From contig NC_087118.1 of assembly GCF_963855985.1 (NCBI RefSeq), positions 3,162,001 to 3,226,000 of the forward strand: a stretch of DNA of 64,000 nucleotides, written 5' to 3'. Below, one piece after another: positions 11,509-24,179 of the stretch. This stretch comes from Ostrinia nubilalis. Lineage: Eukaryota > Arthropoda > Insecta > Lepidoptera > Crambidae. The translations under genes and the position numbers were made by a program. The notes under the pieces were generated by a model. That model did not search any database. It was not told the DNA's origin and saw only the letters and a program-made list of their open reading frames with translations. Numbering within the stretch: the stretch's first letter is position 1; each line of letters begins with the position of its first letter.

Positions 11509-12443
11509 TGTTGGGGACGACTCGCCGAGAAGGAGGAAATCGGCGAAATAGTGGCGCGAACGAATGCGTACACCGTTGCGCGTAAACTGTAAATGTGTAT
11601 GTTTTGTATGTTAATTATTGAATATTTAAGGTTTTAACATGTATTTGATGGTCTCTGTAATAATATTAAATAGCTTGATATATAATTTATGGAAATATTA
11701 ACCGTTTATGTAAGTTACATAAGTAAAGATGGTAAATGATGAATAATTCTTTATAGAAGATGTAATTTATTAAGGGCTAAGTTAAATTGTAATATATAAG
11801 GAAAGACGAAACCTATGTACTACTTTTTACATGAAAATAATAAAGAGGACACATATTAATTAAGGAAAACAGATAATTAAGAATAAGAAGATAGGGAATC
11901 GCTTAGGAGTGAGCGAGATAGGCATGTGAGCGCTCACGGACGCGTCTGTCTGAGAGGGAGGGTTTGAAAGAGAGATAGCCTACATTCGGGCATGGCGATT
12001 GGTGTAGATTATGGGCGATTGCCGCGACTAAACCCTCGCTCTCAGACAAGACATAAGAAGCGCGCCTCGAGCCCAAAAAGTTAGTTCGTTCCTGAGTTAG
12101 TTCGTCAGTTCGTCAGTTCAGTTCGTGAATCCAGTCAGTCCAGTGCAGAGAAATCGGAATAAGTGCGAGTCGAGCTAAGCTCCTCCTAAACGCGACGCGG
12201 TTGCCCTATTCGAACGGGCAAAGTGTAGTGTAGTTCTAGACTTAAGGACAGGACCTACATAGTGTTAAGTGAAGATTTGTGAATTTGTGAAGTGATTAAA
12301 GAAGCTATACAGTCCATTGCGTTTTTATTTATCAAGAACTATCGATGAACGGTTGGCGGTTCGAGCTCCGCCGATCAGACCCAGTGCACGCACCGACACA
12401 CCGAGCGGCTACTTCAGATCCCAACAGTGGGCGGTCGTGCACA
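11509..12443 (+). repeat. BEL1 3' LTR
   Basis: A second 935-bp copy of the LTR, preceded by the purine-rich GGGGGGAGAAC and followed by the TSD GTAGT at 12444-12448. Beyond it the minus-strand BEL2 integrase resumes. Confidence 0.9.
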
Positions 12444-12448
12444 GTAGT

Positions 12449-15130
12449 CATTCGACCAACGCCTCCAAAAGGTTTGTGAGATCTTTTGGACTGATTGCCA
12501 ACGAGACAATCTGTTCAGAGGAACGTCCTCAACTTCATATTCCGGGACGGCAAGTAAATTTTGACCCACCAAAAAATGACCAGCGGTCAGAATATCAAAC
12601 TCATTGGGATTATTTGACATTGCACACAAAGGCCGAGAGTTCATTACGGCTTCTATTTTGCAAAATATTGTTGTTTTAACTCTTCAAATGTGAGAGAACG
12701 GTCGCCTACTGCGCGACACAAGTGATATTTTGCTGACTTTATGCCAGCTTCCCAGAGACCGCCCATAGAAGCGGCATTTGGCGGATTGTTGCGCCATTCT
12801 ACAGATCTAGATGTCAAGCCATTTAGAATTTTTTCTTGCCATTCCTTTTTTGAAAAATAATTATGAACCTCCTTAAGGTGTTTCAGCAATGAAATTTGTA
12901 CCGCAGTCAGAGTACAAGCAGCTACATAAACCACGGCGCGAAACGAACCGATCAAAGGCAGCTAAAAAACATTCACATGAGAGGTCAGTGAGAACCTCTA
13001 AGTGAACTGCTTTTGTAGAAAAGCAAATGAATAAACAAAGATATGCCTTGTGAACCTTTGCATTACGACGCAGACTTTCTTTTACGAAGAAAGGTCCACC
13101 GATATCACAACCAACGTGGTTGAACACTTTATTAGGCAACAATCTAGACGCGGGCAACGTGCCCATAATAGGTTGTAAGGCAGAAGGCCTGCATTTAAAG
13201 CACTGAATACATTGAGACAGCACGGATCTGATGATGCTACGAGCATTTATAATCCAATATTTTTTACATAGGATTCCGTGCAACGTGCGCGGACCTACAT
13301 GTAAATACATATTTATTATTAAGGAAGTGGTATGACACTTCTTAGGAAGCAGCATGGGATGCTTCATATTATATGAAAGGTCAGATTGTGAAATTCTACC
13401 CCCCACCCTGAGGAACTGGAGGGTGTCAATGAAGGGAGAAAGCTTACGCAATGAAGTTGCGTAGCCATTTTTGTTTAAGGAATTAATTTCATCATCAAAA
13501 TGATTTGTTTGAAGTGTTAAAATAATTGAATCGTGACCCTTTTTTAACTCTGATGATTTCAAAGGTCCAAAACTTCGATTTTGTTTGGTTTTTAAATTAT
13601 TAATGAAGCGATGACACCATGCCATAACGCGTTGTAATTTGTTAAAAGAAGAAAATTTGTTAAAAGTTAATTCGAGGTCATTAGATAAATTTTGTTGGTC
13701 ACATGCATTAAAACAAAAAGTGTCAACATTTGATTTTAATTCTGGTATTTTCGTGTCATCTTTTAAGAAAAATGTGTTTGTTGGCCAATCTTGTGGCTCA
13801 AAATGTAACCACTGAGGACCGTTAATCCACTCAGTACAGCTTTCAAGAAACTGTTGAGGCAACATTCCACGCGAGCAAATCTCTGCGGCGTTGCTTTGAC
13901 TGTTTATGTGACGCCAACAACTAGGAGGAACAACGTCTATGATTTGACTGACGCGACCAGATACGAAAGTTTTAAGTTTATATGGCATTGTATGTAGCCA
14001 CGACAACACAACACTCGAATCAGTGAAGGCATAAATTGGACCATTGAAATCAACAAAAACATTTTGTTTTATAAAATTAATGAGCTTAGTGAGCAGCACG
14101 GCTGCCATTAATTCAAGTCTAGGAATTGACATAAGAGGCTTGAGCGGAGCGACTTTTGATTTGCTACATATCAATCTCACCTTAACGCATCCGTTCTTAT
14201 CTACGCTGCGTAGGTAAACACAAGCGGCATAACCGCGCGATGACGCATCACAAAAACCAACTAACTGCATCTCACAATGGGCAGGTATCAATAAATGCCG
14301 CTCGAGGCGTAGATCGGCCAGCGATGGCAATTCGTTTACGAATTTACCCCACTTGTTTTGCAATGTTAATGGTAAATTATCGTCCCAGCCTAGACCCAAT
14401 TTCCATAAATCTTGCATGATGCATTTTGCTACAAAAGTGCAGGGAGAAATAAATCCCACGGGATCATAAATGCTAGCAAGCAACTTTAAAACTGAACGTT
14501 TTGTTGACATTGAGTCGGTAAAATTGTAATTAAAGGAAAAACAGTCGCACGAGGGTAACCATGTCAAACCTAGGACTTTTAAGGATGAAGATAACGTATC
14601 GTCATCAAAATTAATTTTTGTAATATGATCTCCTTCCATTCGAGTCAGGAGCTCTGGTCGATTGCTTGACCACTTTTTTAAGTCAAAACCACCACATTTA
14701 AGAAGTGACATTAATTCGTCTTGTATCTTGCAAGCTTCAGTGATAGATTGACAAGACCATAAAAGGTCGTCAACATAAAAACCGTTTTGTAGGATTTTAG
14801 ATGCGGAACTGTCCAAGTTATCCTGCGCAAGCTGGTGCAGCGTGCGCACCGCAACAAACGGAGCGCTGCGAAGCCCGTATGTATTTGTTTTTAACTCATA
14901 GATGCGGACCGGTTCCGACGGATTGTCACGCCATAAAATATGCTGATATTTACGTTCTGAGGGATCGATAAGTACCGCACGATACATTTTAGAAACATCA
15001 GCTGTAAAACATACTTCATACAGTCTGAAATTGGTGATAATTTTTATAATATCAGAGTGTAGTTTTCGTCCGGTCAAAAGTATATCATTTAATAACAAAC
15101 CGTTATCTGAATGTGTGTATAGACCCCCTT
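12449..15130 (-). pseudogene. BEL2 pol: reverse transcriptase, RNase H, integrase
   Basis: Minus strand. The reverse transcriptase resumes after the LINE insertion with NGLLLNDILLTGRKL and contains the catalytic YVDDLLWS (about 14770). RNase H follows (LVGFCDASSRGYAACVYL near 14230; FTDSSVVLSWL near 14010), then the integrase with an HHCC region (CIQCFKC near 13200), GCDIGGPFF near 13095 and SDCGTNF near 12900, with the Glu in GLWEAGIKSAK near 12745. A frameshift near 12890-12905 and a one-base loss in an A-run near 12655 break the frame. The residues expected of an active BEL/Pao polyprotein are otherwise present, so the copy is inactive but not old. The C-terminus continues at 5845-6073 beyond BEL1. 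Confidence 0.85.
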
Positions 15131-17637
15131 CTGGGGACTTTGGTATTTTTGAAGCGGCTATTGAGGATGCTCTTAATAAAACTTGTAACAGCAACAAAAA
15201 GGTCTTAGTTTGTGGAGATTTTAACGTCAATTTACTAGATAGCTCATCATCATATTCTGTAAGACTACTTTCCCTTTTTAAGTCATTTAATTTGTTTAGT
15301 CAATTTAAGGAGCCAACTAGAATTACGGAAACCGCAGCTACTTGTCTAGATAATATTTTCTCTAGCTGTGTCCCTGACAAAAAAGCTGTCATACACAATC
15401 TTACGTCAGATCACTGTGGTATTAAAGTAGAATTTATTTTTAATAATTCTAATAATACAAGTAACAAAAATGCCGTATGTAGACCTGTAACCATTAGTCG
15501 TCTAGAACGTTTTAAGAATAATCTTGGAAATAAATTGCATTTAGTGCCGTACGTGCAGGGAGACCCAGATGCTCTTTACAATAACCTTTTCGAATGTATT
15601 AAAACCGAACATGACAAAGTTTTTACTGTAAAGCCAATAAAACCAAATACCAAATCTAAGTTTAGTGACTGGGCTACTAAGGGAATATACAAAAGTCGAA
15701 ATACGTTATATGAGCTTTATGGCATGAAAAAGTATAATAATAGTATATCTTTTCTTGAGCATGTGAAAAAGTATTCAAAATTTTTTAAGAAAGTTTGCTT
15801 CATGGCTAAGTCTTTTTATATTCGGGACAAGATAGGAAACGCCAGTAATAAAATAAAAGAAACTTGGAATGTTATTAACCGAGAGACTGGTAAACTAAAA
15901 CCAAGAGATAATGACTTTTCTCTCAAAGTTCACGACAATTTGATATCTGCAGATGAAGATGTAGCAGAAGTTTTTAACAAATTTTTTGTTAATATAGCTT
16001 CAGCAACAACTGCCAACTTAAAGTCATCTCCCTCCGAGGCTGAAGAAATATTGAAAACCCACGTGACACCCTGTGACTCGCACTTCTCTTTTAAACATAT
16101 TACTCCATTAGATATCACTAAAACTTTTAATCTTTTAAATGTAAAGAGTACAACTGATATCTGGGGCATCTCTGTCAAGATAGTCAAACACATTATTGAT
16201 ATAATTTCCCCACAGTTAGCGATAATATTCAATAATTGCATAGAGAAGGGAATCTTCCCCGACCTCATGAAACACAGTAGACTAATGCCATTATTTAAGT
16301 CTGGTAGCAAAACCGACCCTGGCAATTATAGACCCATTTCTATCTTGCCCGCTTTGAGCAAGATTTTTGAAAAAATCATACAGGAGCAACTTATGATTCA
16401 CTTTGGCTCTAATAAACTATTTCATAGTGAACAATATGGTTTTACCAAGGGTCGTTCCACCACCGATGCCGGGGTTGCACTACTTAAACATATCTTCGAG
16501 GCTTGGGAAAATTCTCAAAATGCACTAGGGGTCTTCTGTGATCTCTCAAAAGCTTTTGACTGCGTAGAACATCAAACGCTAATTCGCAAACTGCACTATT
16601 ATGGGGTAAAGGACTCGGCTTTGGATTTAATACAATCCTATTTAAACTTTAGAGTTCAAAAAGTCGACATAAATGGTGTTTTGTCTTCTGGGTCACCTGT
16701 GAAAATGGGAGTTCCGCAGGGGTCCATTCTGGGTCCATTCTTGTTTCTTATATACATTAATGATCTACCATATTTTGTTAAAGACTCTTGCGAAATCGTG
16801 TTATTTGCTGATGACACATCTTTGATTTTTAATATTGATAGAAGTAAAAATAACTTTGACGATGTAAATAATGCACTAACAAGAGTTTTAAGTTGGTTCA
16901 CTACAAATAATCTACAACTGAATGCAAAGAAAACAAAATGTATAAAATTCTCTTTGCCTAACGTAAAAACAGTTAGTACCCAAATAGAACTTAATAATAA
17001 TGCAATCGATCTGGTAGAATCTACTGTATTTCTGGGAATTACCCTGGATTCAAAACTCCAGTGGGGCTCCCATATAGAAACTCTGGCGGGAAAGCTCAGC
17101 TCAGCGGCTTTTGCAATAAAAAGGATACGGTCATTAACCGATGTTTCAACAGCTCGCTTAGTCTACTTTAGCTACTTTCATAGCCTAATGTCATATGGAA
17201 TCATGCTATGGGGCAAAGCTGCAGATTTTGAAACAATATTTATTCTGCAAAAACGTGCCATAAGATACTTGTATAAAATGAAAGCAAGAGCGTCCCTTAG
17301 AGAATTGTTTAAAGAAATTGGCATTCTCACGGCCGCTTCACAATACATCTTAAACTGTATTCTATTTATTCAACAAAATATTAATGAATTCAAAAAGAAA
17401 AGTGATATTCACCAAATCAATACTAGAAATAAAAATAAATTGGCTATACCCGCTTTTAGACTTAATAAAGTGTTTGCCACCTTTATGGGACAAGGTATCC
17501 ATTTTTATAACAAAGTCCCTGATAAATATAAAGAGCTACCGTACAATAAATTTAAAGGTATAGTTAAAGATCACATGCTTAAAAAAGCCTATTATACAAC
17601 TCGAGATTTTCTTAATGATAAGTCATCCTGGGAGTAG
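15120..17637 (+). pseudogene. Jockey/CR1-like LINE ORF2, 5' truncated
   Basis: The reading frame starts abruptly in the endonuclease domain (YRPPSGDFGIFE, then VLVCGDFNVNLL, then LTSDHCG), so the N-terminal half of the AP endonuclease is missing. The reverse transcriptase has NYRPISILPALSKIFEKII, FCDLSKAFDCVEH, GVPQGSILGPFLFLIYINDL and the catalytic FADDTSL near 16808. A C-terminal region follows and ends at the stop at 17635-17637. Over the retained length (about 840 codons) the frame has no stop. It would not be autonomous, because the 5' promoter, ORF1 and endonuclease start are gone. The clade call rests on motif spacing and the 3' tail. Confidence 0.85.
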
Positions 17638-18358
17638 GATTATGGTCCTCTCATGCTCGCACTAAAAAGAATTAAAATCGTGCTATGAAAAGTAATGTAT
17701 AAACTAATCTAATTTTCTAAAATGTTATAGTGTCATGCTTCTCAATCTGGACTGTTACTTAGCTTTATTATTGGTTTTTTTTTTTTCTTTAAGAGATAAC
17801 TTGGTATTGTCATTCTCACTAAAATGTCTCTGGGGTGGTGGCGTAGTGAGGCGGGTCGTTACATTCCCTCTAATATGGTCGAGTGAAGCGATGGCTGGTT
17901 CACTCGTCATGTCTGTGAACAGGCGCTGCTTTCGGGGACTGGTCAATCCAAGTTATTCCAACTTATGTATGCGAGTCATTTCTACTAGTATTTAAGTATG
18001 TAATCTGTAAGTCTAGATATTAGCACGTCACTACCTTGTTTAATATACCATGCAATTTTGTATACCCATTCTTATAAGATACACTATACAAGAATGCATG
18101 GTAAATTCAGTGAACTGCTCCTGAATCGAATGTACCTACTACTGCTATTTCTATTTATTTATATTAACCGGCAGACAGTGGTGACTGAGTTTGTTGCGGC
18201 GCTTCTTCTCAGCACTTGCCAAATGTTGGTCTTGAAGCGCTGGTAGGGTAAAAAGATTATGAGACATGTAGAGGCTCCTTAAGAGCAAAATGACGATTTG
18301 TAAGAACTATTTATTAGTCTAAACAAATAAAGAAATTTTGACTTTGACTTTGACTTTG
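15120..18358 (+). mobile_element. Jockey/CR1-like LINE inserted in BEL2 pol
   Basis: The LINE separates the BEL2 segment ending VVFDGSAP (18359 onward, minus) from the one starting near NGLLLND (15130, minus). Its 3' UTR is 17638-18358 and ends in a short tandem tail, TTTGACTTTGACTTTGAC, as in CR1/Jockey-type LINEs that lack a plain poly(A). I cannot identify a clear target-site duplication, so a small deletion or blunt junction is possible. Confidence 0.8.
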
Positions 18359-20640
18359 AAGGAGCCGAGCCGTCAAACACAACCCTGAGGGGCGTAGTGG
18401 TACTACTTGGGCGCAACACACAGTGGTGCGGAATAATGTATTTAGAAGGCTCTGTGCCTTGATACAGTTCCATGTGATCCAAGGATTCATATTCCTTCAT
18501 GAAGTCACCATAGGCCTTACGAAGGTCTGGTGCTCTGGCGAGACGGCGCTCGATTTGAGTGAGTCGTTTATAAGCGACATCATAAGAGTTACCTAGATCC
18601 TGGTGATCAGGCTTCATTAATATTGGGGAAACATATCGACCAGTTTCATCACGATAATGTTTTTCTGAAAATATTTTTTCAGCTATTTCTTCAGACGGAC
18701 ACATGGGAATTGAGCACGGCTCAGATTCCACCTCCCAAAAACGTTTGAGAGTGTCATTGAGGTTATTTTCCTCGATAGTGTACGACACTAACGATGTTGT
18801 AGACGCTACAACGGTGACGTCACGGACGTCATTCACTGACTGAATTGACAGTTTACCAGTAATCACATAGCCAAAAACACTGCTTAATGCAACAGGCGTG
18901 TCTGCATTGATAACAATCTTTTTTCCATCGTATATGTGAGGAAATATATCACCGGCTAAAATTAAATCAATTGAAGATTTTTTATAAAAGTTAGGATCGG
19001 CTAAAAACAAACTACTAAATTCCTTAACAACGTGCTGAGGAACTTGTACATTGGGCAAGTCGGATGTTATTTTTGGTAAAACAACAGCGTCTATATTAAA
19101 AATGAATTCATTACTATGTCGCCGTTTAATAACACACGACGTCATACCGTGATTTTTTATGCCTTCTCCGGCGAGTCCAAAAATATTAAAAGAACATTTA
19201 CGTTGAGGTAGGCCTAAACGTTGTAAACAAGAAATAGAAATAAAGTTTGATTGCGCTCCCGAATCAATGAGAACGCGACACGGCTGACGGCCGCCAAACG
19301 CGTCCTGCACGTGCACAACAGCTGTTCCCAATAGTACGGACGTATAGCTATGCATAGATGACGCATGGCAGGTATTGGATGCGCGCGGCGAGTCGCTCGC
19401 GCCCGCGCCGCTTGAGATTAGTGGCGGCGGCGGTTGCGCCATCGACGTCCCGGGTTCACTGCTTGCACGTGAGTCGACGTGCAATAATGAGTTATGCATT
19501 TTTTTGCATACAACACATCTGAATTCGCTCTTACAATCCTTAACTTCATGATTTTGCTTAAGGCAATTGTGACACAACTTTAATTGCTTAACACGGCTAA
19601 TACGTTGTGCACTTGACATTTTACGAAAATGTTCACAGCGGAAAATCATGTGATTTTCTCCACAATGCGGGCATGACAACATTGTTGAGCTATTATTAGA
19701 ACGAGTAATTGAATTGTGCGAAACTTTATTAATATTTTTGTCATATTTTATAAATTGCTTATTTTGTTTATTTTGCACTTGTAAAGTGCTTGAATAAGAC
19801 ATAGAATGATTAAGTACCTTTACTTGGTTATGAATAAATGTCATTAATTGTGAAAATGTGGGTATTTCATTTTGATTAGAGGCTTATTCAAAAGACTTTC
19901 TTGTACTTGGGTCTAACGCCCTTAAAGCAATATGACACATAATAATGCTGTTTAAATCTTGTATGTTAAGCGCTTCAATGGCCTTATATGAATTCTCAAA
20001 TGTTTCTATGAACAAATTTAAATTATTTGAGGACTCTTTAGTGAGTGGAGAAAAATTTAACATTTTATCTAAGTATCTTCCGACAAGCAACCTATTATCT
20101 TGATATTTATCAAGTAAGCTTTTCCATACTAAATCATAGTTGTTCGCAGAAATTGGAATGCTTTTTACGATATTTAATGCCGAACCTTTAGTACAAGATA
20201 ACAAATAATGAAATTTATCTATCTTCGGAATATTAGGTTGGTTATGAACCAATGAACAAAATGTTTCATAGAAGGTGGTGAAGTTTTCTAACTCACCGTC
20301 AAAACAATAAAGTTCTAACTTCGGCAGACGTGGCCGAGATTCAATTGAAGTATTATCGACCTTAATACTTTCAACAGAGGGTTGAAGCTTGGATGCAAAT
20401 AATTTCGTTCGAAAATATAAATCATCGAAATTTTTTAACTCTTGGTTTTGTAATGAAACATCCGATTTAAATTTAATTTCTTGCTCAAAAATCTTAAAAA
20501 TACATGCCTCAAATGATTTTCTTAAATCATCCAACTCGTTGACACGCATTAAAAATAATTCCTTTGCGTTAATATTGAAAGGTGGCTTGATTAAATCGTA
20601 AAGACTTTGCATTTGTTCAAAATATCTTTCTTTACGAGAT
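18359..20640 (-). pseudogene. BEL2 gag (C-terminal part) and protease
   Basis: Minus strand. Gag runs from the DIRS junction at 20640 through a capsid-like region with FDGELENFTTFYETF near 20290. It is cut by an in-frame TAA at 19884-19886; the same frame then continues. Zinc knuckles follow (CPHCGENHMIFRCEHF near 19670; LCHNCLKQNHEVKDC near 19570). The protease carries VLIDSGAQSNFIS (near 19275), and GYVITGKL near 18870 marks its end. The piece ends at VVFDGSAP, the start of the reverse transcriptase, where the LINE is inserted. The gag N-terminus is at 41745-41833 on the other side of the DIRS element. Confidence 0.85.
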
Positions 20641-20860
20641 ATTATACTTCGTATCTCTCCCGAAGATGATTACGTTTTACATGCAGCAGTACCTGGGATG
20701 ATGCCGTCCTTATCACACTTTTAGAGAATATTTATTTAAAAATATAAGTTTTAAATATAATAAAGTACGTGTTTTGACTCCTCAGCACCGTAGTACTAGT
20801 ACATTCCGCGGTCCGCCATGTTTCTTGTCATTACTTGTGTTGGTGTTCGTCCGACTCACA
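20641..20860 (+). repeat. DIRS left inverted terminal repeat
   Basis: Begins ATTATACTTCGTATCTCTCC and runs through GAAGATGATTACGTTTTACA and ACCTGGGATGATGCCGTCC to CATGTTTCTTGTCATTA. From GAAGATGATTACG onward it is matched in inverted orientation by 41310-41690, apart from a Helitron in the right copy. The outermost 25 bp differ between the two ends, and both versions reappear in the internal complementary region. Confidence 0.85.
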
Positions 20861-21189
20861 CGTACTTATTCAAGAAAAATAACTTAGCGTGAAATTGGGT
20901 AAAAGGAAACGATCAAGTAATGGTGATAATAGTGATATGGTGAAAAGTTTGTTAAGAAACCTGGTATGTACATAGACAACGACAAATTATAGTTTTATCT
21001 GATGATGATGAACCAGAAAAAACCTCGTTGTCTCCATCGTGCAGTCACTGCAGATTTGCACACATACATATTTAAAACATTCTGGTAAGTTGTGAATCGT
21101 GTATTTTGAAATTGTTATGAAATAATGTGAATAATTTCTATTTCTTGTATTAAAAATGAATATTTTTAACTACCCTCCGTGGTAATGCT
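20861..21189 (+). other. DIRS 5' region, no gene recognised
   Basis: This stretch may hold the start of a DIRS gag-like ORF (short open stretches near 20890-21060), but I see no domain I can name. AG-rich and AT-rich sequence leads into the tandem repeat. Confidence 0.35.
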
Positions 21190-21870
21190 TTGTGTCCCGA
21201 CTTAATCGTGTGTGGATACTAAACTACACGTACAAAAATCGTGTTATATAAAATACATAAACATCCCGAAGTAAATCGTGTGTGGATACTAAATTACACG
21301 TACAAAAATCGTGTTATACAAAATACATAAACATCCCGACGTAAATCGTGTGTGGATGCTTTATTGCTTATCCCGGCGTATATTGTGTGTGGATACTAAA
21401 CTACACGTACAAAAATCGTGTCATATAAAATACATAAACATCCCGACGTAAATCGTGTGTGGATACTAAACTACACGTATAAAAATCGTGTTATACAAAA
21501 TACATAAACATCCCGACGTAAATCGTGTGTGGATGCTTTATTGCTTATCCCGGCGTATATCGTGTGTGGATACTAAACTACACGTACAAAAATCGTGTTA
21601 TACAAAATACATAAACATCCCGACGTAAATCGTGTGTGGATGCTTTATTGCTTATCCCGGCGTATATTGTGTGTGGATACTAAACTACACGTACAAAAAT
21701 CGTGTCATATAAAATACATAAACATCCCGACGTAAATCGTGTGTGGATACTAAACTACACGTACAAAAATCATGTTATACAAAATACATAAACATCCCGA
21801 CGTATATCGTGTGTGGATGCTTTATTGCCTTCGAGCGTAATAATTATCCCGGCGTATATCGTGTGTGGAT
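21190..21870 (+). repeat. Compound minisatellite inside the DIRS element
   Basis: Alternating units occur: a long unit of about 70 bp containing CTAAACTACACGTACAAAAA and ACAAAATACATAAACATCCC, and a short unit of about 38 bp containing GTGTGGATGCTTTATTGC. Both share CGTAAATCGTGTGTGGAT. About seven long and five short units are present with only a few substitutions, so amplification is recent. No gene is visible. Confidence 0.85.
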
Positions 21871-22856
21871 AAGACATTTTTAAACTGATTGCATTTTGCT
21901 TTGATTATTTTCCTAACGTATTATCTTATAACGTGGGTAGACGTATCAACACGTCGTAAAATAGTATAACATAATTATAAATATAATAATATACAATATA
22001 CATGGGGCATTTATAATTTGTTACCCTATCAAATACAAAAATCTTTATTGTGAAGTATCACTAAAAGAGCAGACAATAATTACCCGGGTATTTTTCAAGA
22101 CAAAGCCTTTTAAAGACTTTCACAAGGATCTAGCAACAGGTTGGAAAATATTGATTAATGGATTACCTACCTACAAATAAAAAAGACTTGATGAAACATT
22201 ATTTACTTGCTAAAAATTGCGCATAATAATTACTTCAACAAAGGCAGCAATACAACTAAACATCTGATTCTGCTTCTATTTGCTGTACGCATCCTCATTG
22301 CAACTGATTTCACCGAGCCTTCAATATGATTTGATGACCTAACTATGTCACAAATGGAATAATATTCCGTAAGGAATTATGAAAACCTTGAGCGATGCTG
22401 GCGGTTACTTTGTGACACTGATTAAAGAATCACTGTCAAGAAGATACGCTATCACAAATACCATTAGCAAGCAAAAAAAAAAAAAAAAGAGAAATCAAAA
22501 CGAATCTCTTGTTTGGTTCAGATTTATCAGACCACTCGAAATCATCTATGACTAATATAATTCAGTAATACCAGCCCAGCACGTCTACAACTCATCAGAC
22601 TTTAAACGCAAGGGGGGCATTGTGAGCGGCAGCCGCTGAGCAGCGAGTGAACCCCGGCCAGCCCAGCAGCCGCCGGCTCCGCCGCCGCCGCCTGCGCCGC
22701 GGGGCCGTCTCCGGTTAACCCGAGACCCAACTATCATCAACCGAATCGGAGACGATAATTTTCTTCAGCAGATAGACACCAAGGTGCTAGTAGCTGATAG
22801 ACTTAAATACTACTAAAATAAATGGCTTACATAACATAACAAAATTAAATGATACT
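21871..22856. other. No gene seen; GC-rich block
   Basis: AT-rich sequence with an A16-type run near 22471. It is interrupted at about 22617-22720 by a GC-rich block (GCCGCCGGCTCCGCCGCCG) that is not an obvious coding exon. I cannot assign this region. Confidence 0.35.
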
Positions 22857-23360
22857 ACTATTTTGTCCTGGATCTTCTTCTCAGTCGGTACACTCTTGTC
22901 AGAGTGGTCGTGGTCATCATTTTGAATCACTATTCAGAGTGATGTTCCTCGTAATACGGCGCCATTCCTCGCGGACTGCAGCTTTCCGGGTACTTTCGCT
23001 AACCGAGCACTTAGTTGCGGCCTTGATCTGGTCCGTCCATCTCATTGGTGATCTACCACGTGGTCTGGTGCCCTCAACTTTTCCCTGTACTACGAGACGC
23101 TCTATGGAGTCATTACTGCGCCGAGATACATGGCCGAAGAAGGTTAAAATGCGTGACTGAACCGTGGTTGATAGGCGCTGTCTGATGCCGAGTTCATTTA
23201 ATATTGAGTCATTGGTACGAAACTCGGTCCACGATATTCCCAGCATCCGTCTCCAGCACCACATCTCCAAATCTCCAAGTCCTGGATCAGGGTTATAAAA
23301 TTCCATTTTATACTTAACCATGCCAAGTTGGAGTACCCCAATGTAGGTCACATACTACAC
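22857..23360 (-). pseudogene. RTE LINE C-terminal fragment
   Basis: Minus-strand frame with MVKYKMEFYNPDPG, then WCWRRMLGISWTEFRTNDSI and HVSRRSNDSIERLVVQGKVE, the C-terminal region of an RTE/endonuclease-reverse transcriptase LINE that follows the reverse-transcriptase core. It is 5' truncated, lies inside the DIRS element and is diverged from the RTE copy at 3285-4518. The plus-strand reading frame here is only its antisense. Confidence 0.7.
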
Positions 23361-23525
23361 CTGAGGGGAGTAGTAGGTATATTCGACAACTGTACAAAAG
23401 CCAAATTGTAGACATAGATTTATTCTAAATTTAAAGGAATTAAATATCATTAATAATAACTATTCTAAAATGCAATATTACCACTGAGTTTACATTATTA
23501 ATTAGATAACAATATATTTTATTAT

Positions 23526-23765
23526 GTGAAAACCTTAGATTTGAAAGACTCCTATCTTTTATTACCAATTGCTGAAAATGGATGAATTTGGCTTCGTTTG
23601 TCATGGAACTCCAAGCACTTTAATATTCAGTTGTTTGAATTTCTTCGTGATCGATCGTTTTTGTCTTACATCCGCACGGTGCCTTTTGTCTTTATAAAAT
23701 TATTAAAACCAGTTTTACACTTTTTGCAATCACTCGGCCATCTATCTGTACCAATACCTGTACCA
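23526..23765 (+). pseudogene. DIRS reverse transcriptase fragment
   Basis: The plus-strand frame shows LKDSYLLLPIAEN, one stop, then WNSKHFNIQLFEF and FIKLLKPVLHFLQSLGHLSV. This is the region around the catalytic centre of DIRS-group reverse transcriptases (DLKDAY...LLPI, then VFTKLLKPVL...LR..G). The YxDD motif expected just after LSV is not preserved. The fragment is decayed and shares orientation with the RNase H and recombinase pieces downstream. Confidence 0.65.
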
Positions 23766-24179
23766 ATTTGTATGTATTGGAACGGTCAGAATGCTGGAAT
23801 AATATTCAAACAACGGGAGATTTATAAGAGCAACTGGGGTAGGAGGACAAAAGATTTTTTATCCAATCAAAATAATAATGTTACCTACATTTCTAAAATT
23901 TACATTTAATACGATAGAAATGAATTTAACTTAACAAAAGTGCAAGACACTAGTAATACTAAAAACTACAAAAAATATCATTCGAGTAATTTGCTTCATT
24001 CTTGGGGTTATTGACCTCAGCGTGCCCCGCCGTTAAAATTACGGCTGGATGTACACGAAGTTACCGGAAAAACATCTTGGCACTCAATTACTCAAATAAC
24101 TACAATAAACATTATAATGCATCTGCCAAGTATTTAAAACATAATTTAGCATAGTGGAGACTGGAGAGAATACATTGAC

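Larger units (their letters stand above)
6074..12443 (+). mobile_element. BEL1: BEL/Pao LTR retrotransposon lacking reverse transcriptase
   Basis: The 6370-bp element has two 935-bp LTRs that look identical by eye, TSD GTAGT (6069-6073 and 12444-12448), a tRNA-Tyr-type primer-binding site and a purine-rich tract before the right LTR. Identical LTRs mean a recent insertion. It lies in the integrase region of BEL2. The internal frame goes from protease straight to RNase H with no reverse-transcriptase core and no YxDD motif, so it looks like a non-autonomous derivative mobilised in trans by a full-length relative. Confidence 0.9.

Noticed and set aside
21190..21870. CRISPR-like array
   Set aside because: Units are contiguous tandem repeats without unique spacers, in an evidently animal genome.
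22849..23160. Plus-strand gene
   Set aside because: Antisense of the RTE C-terminal fragment.
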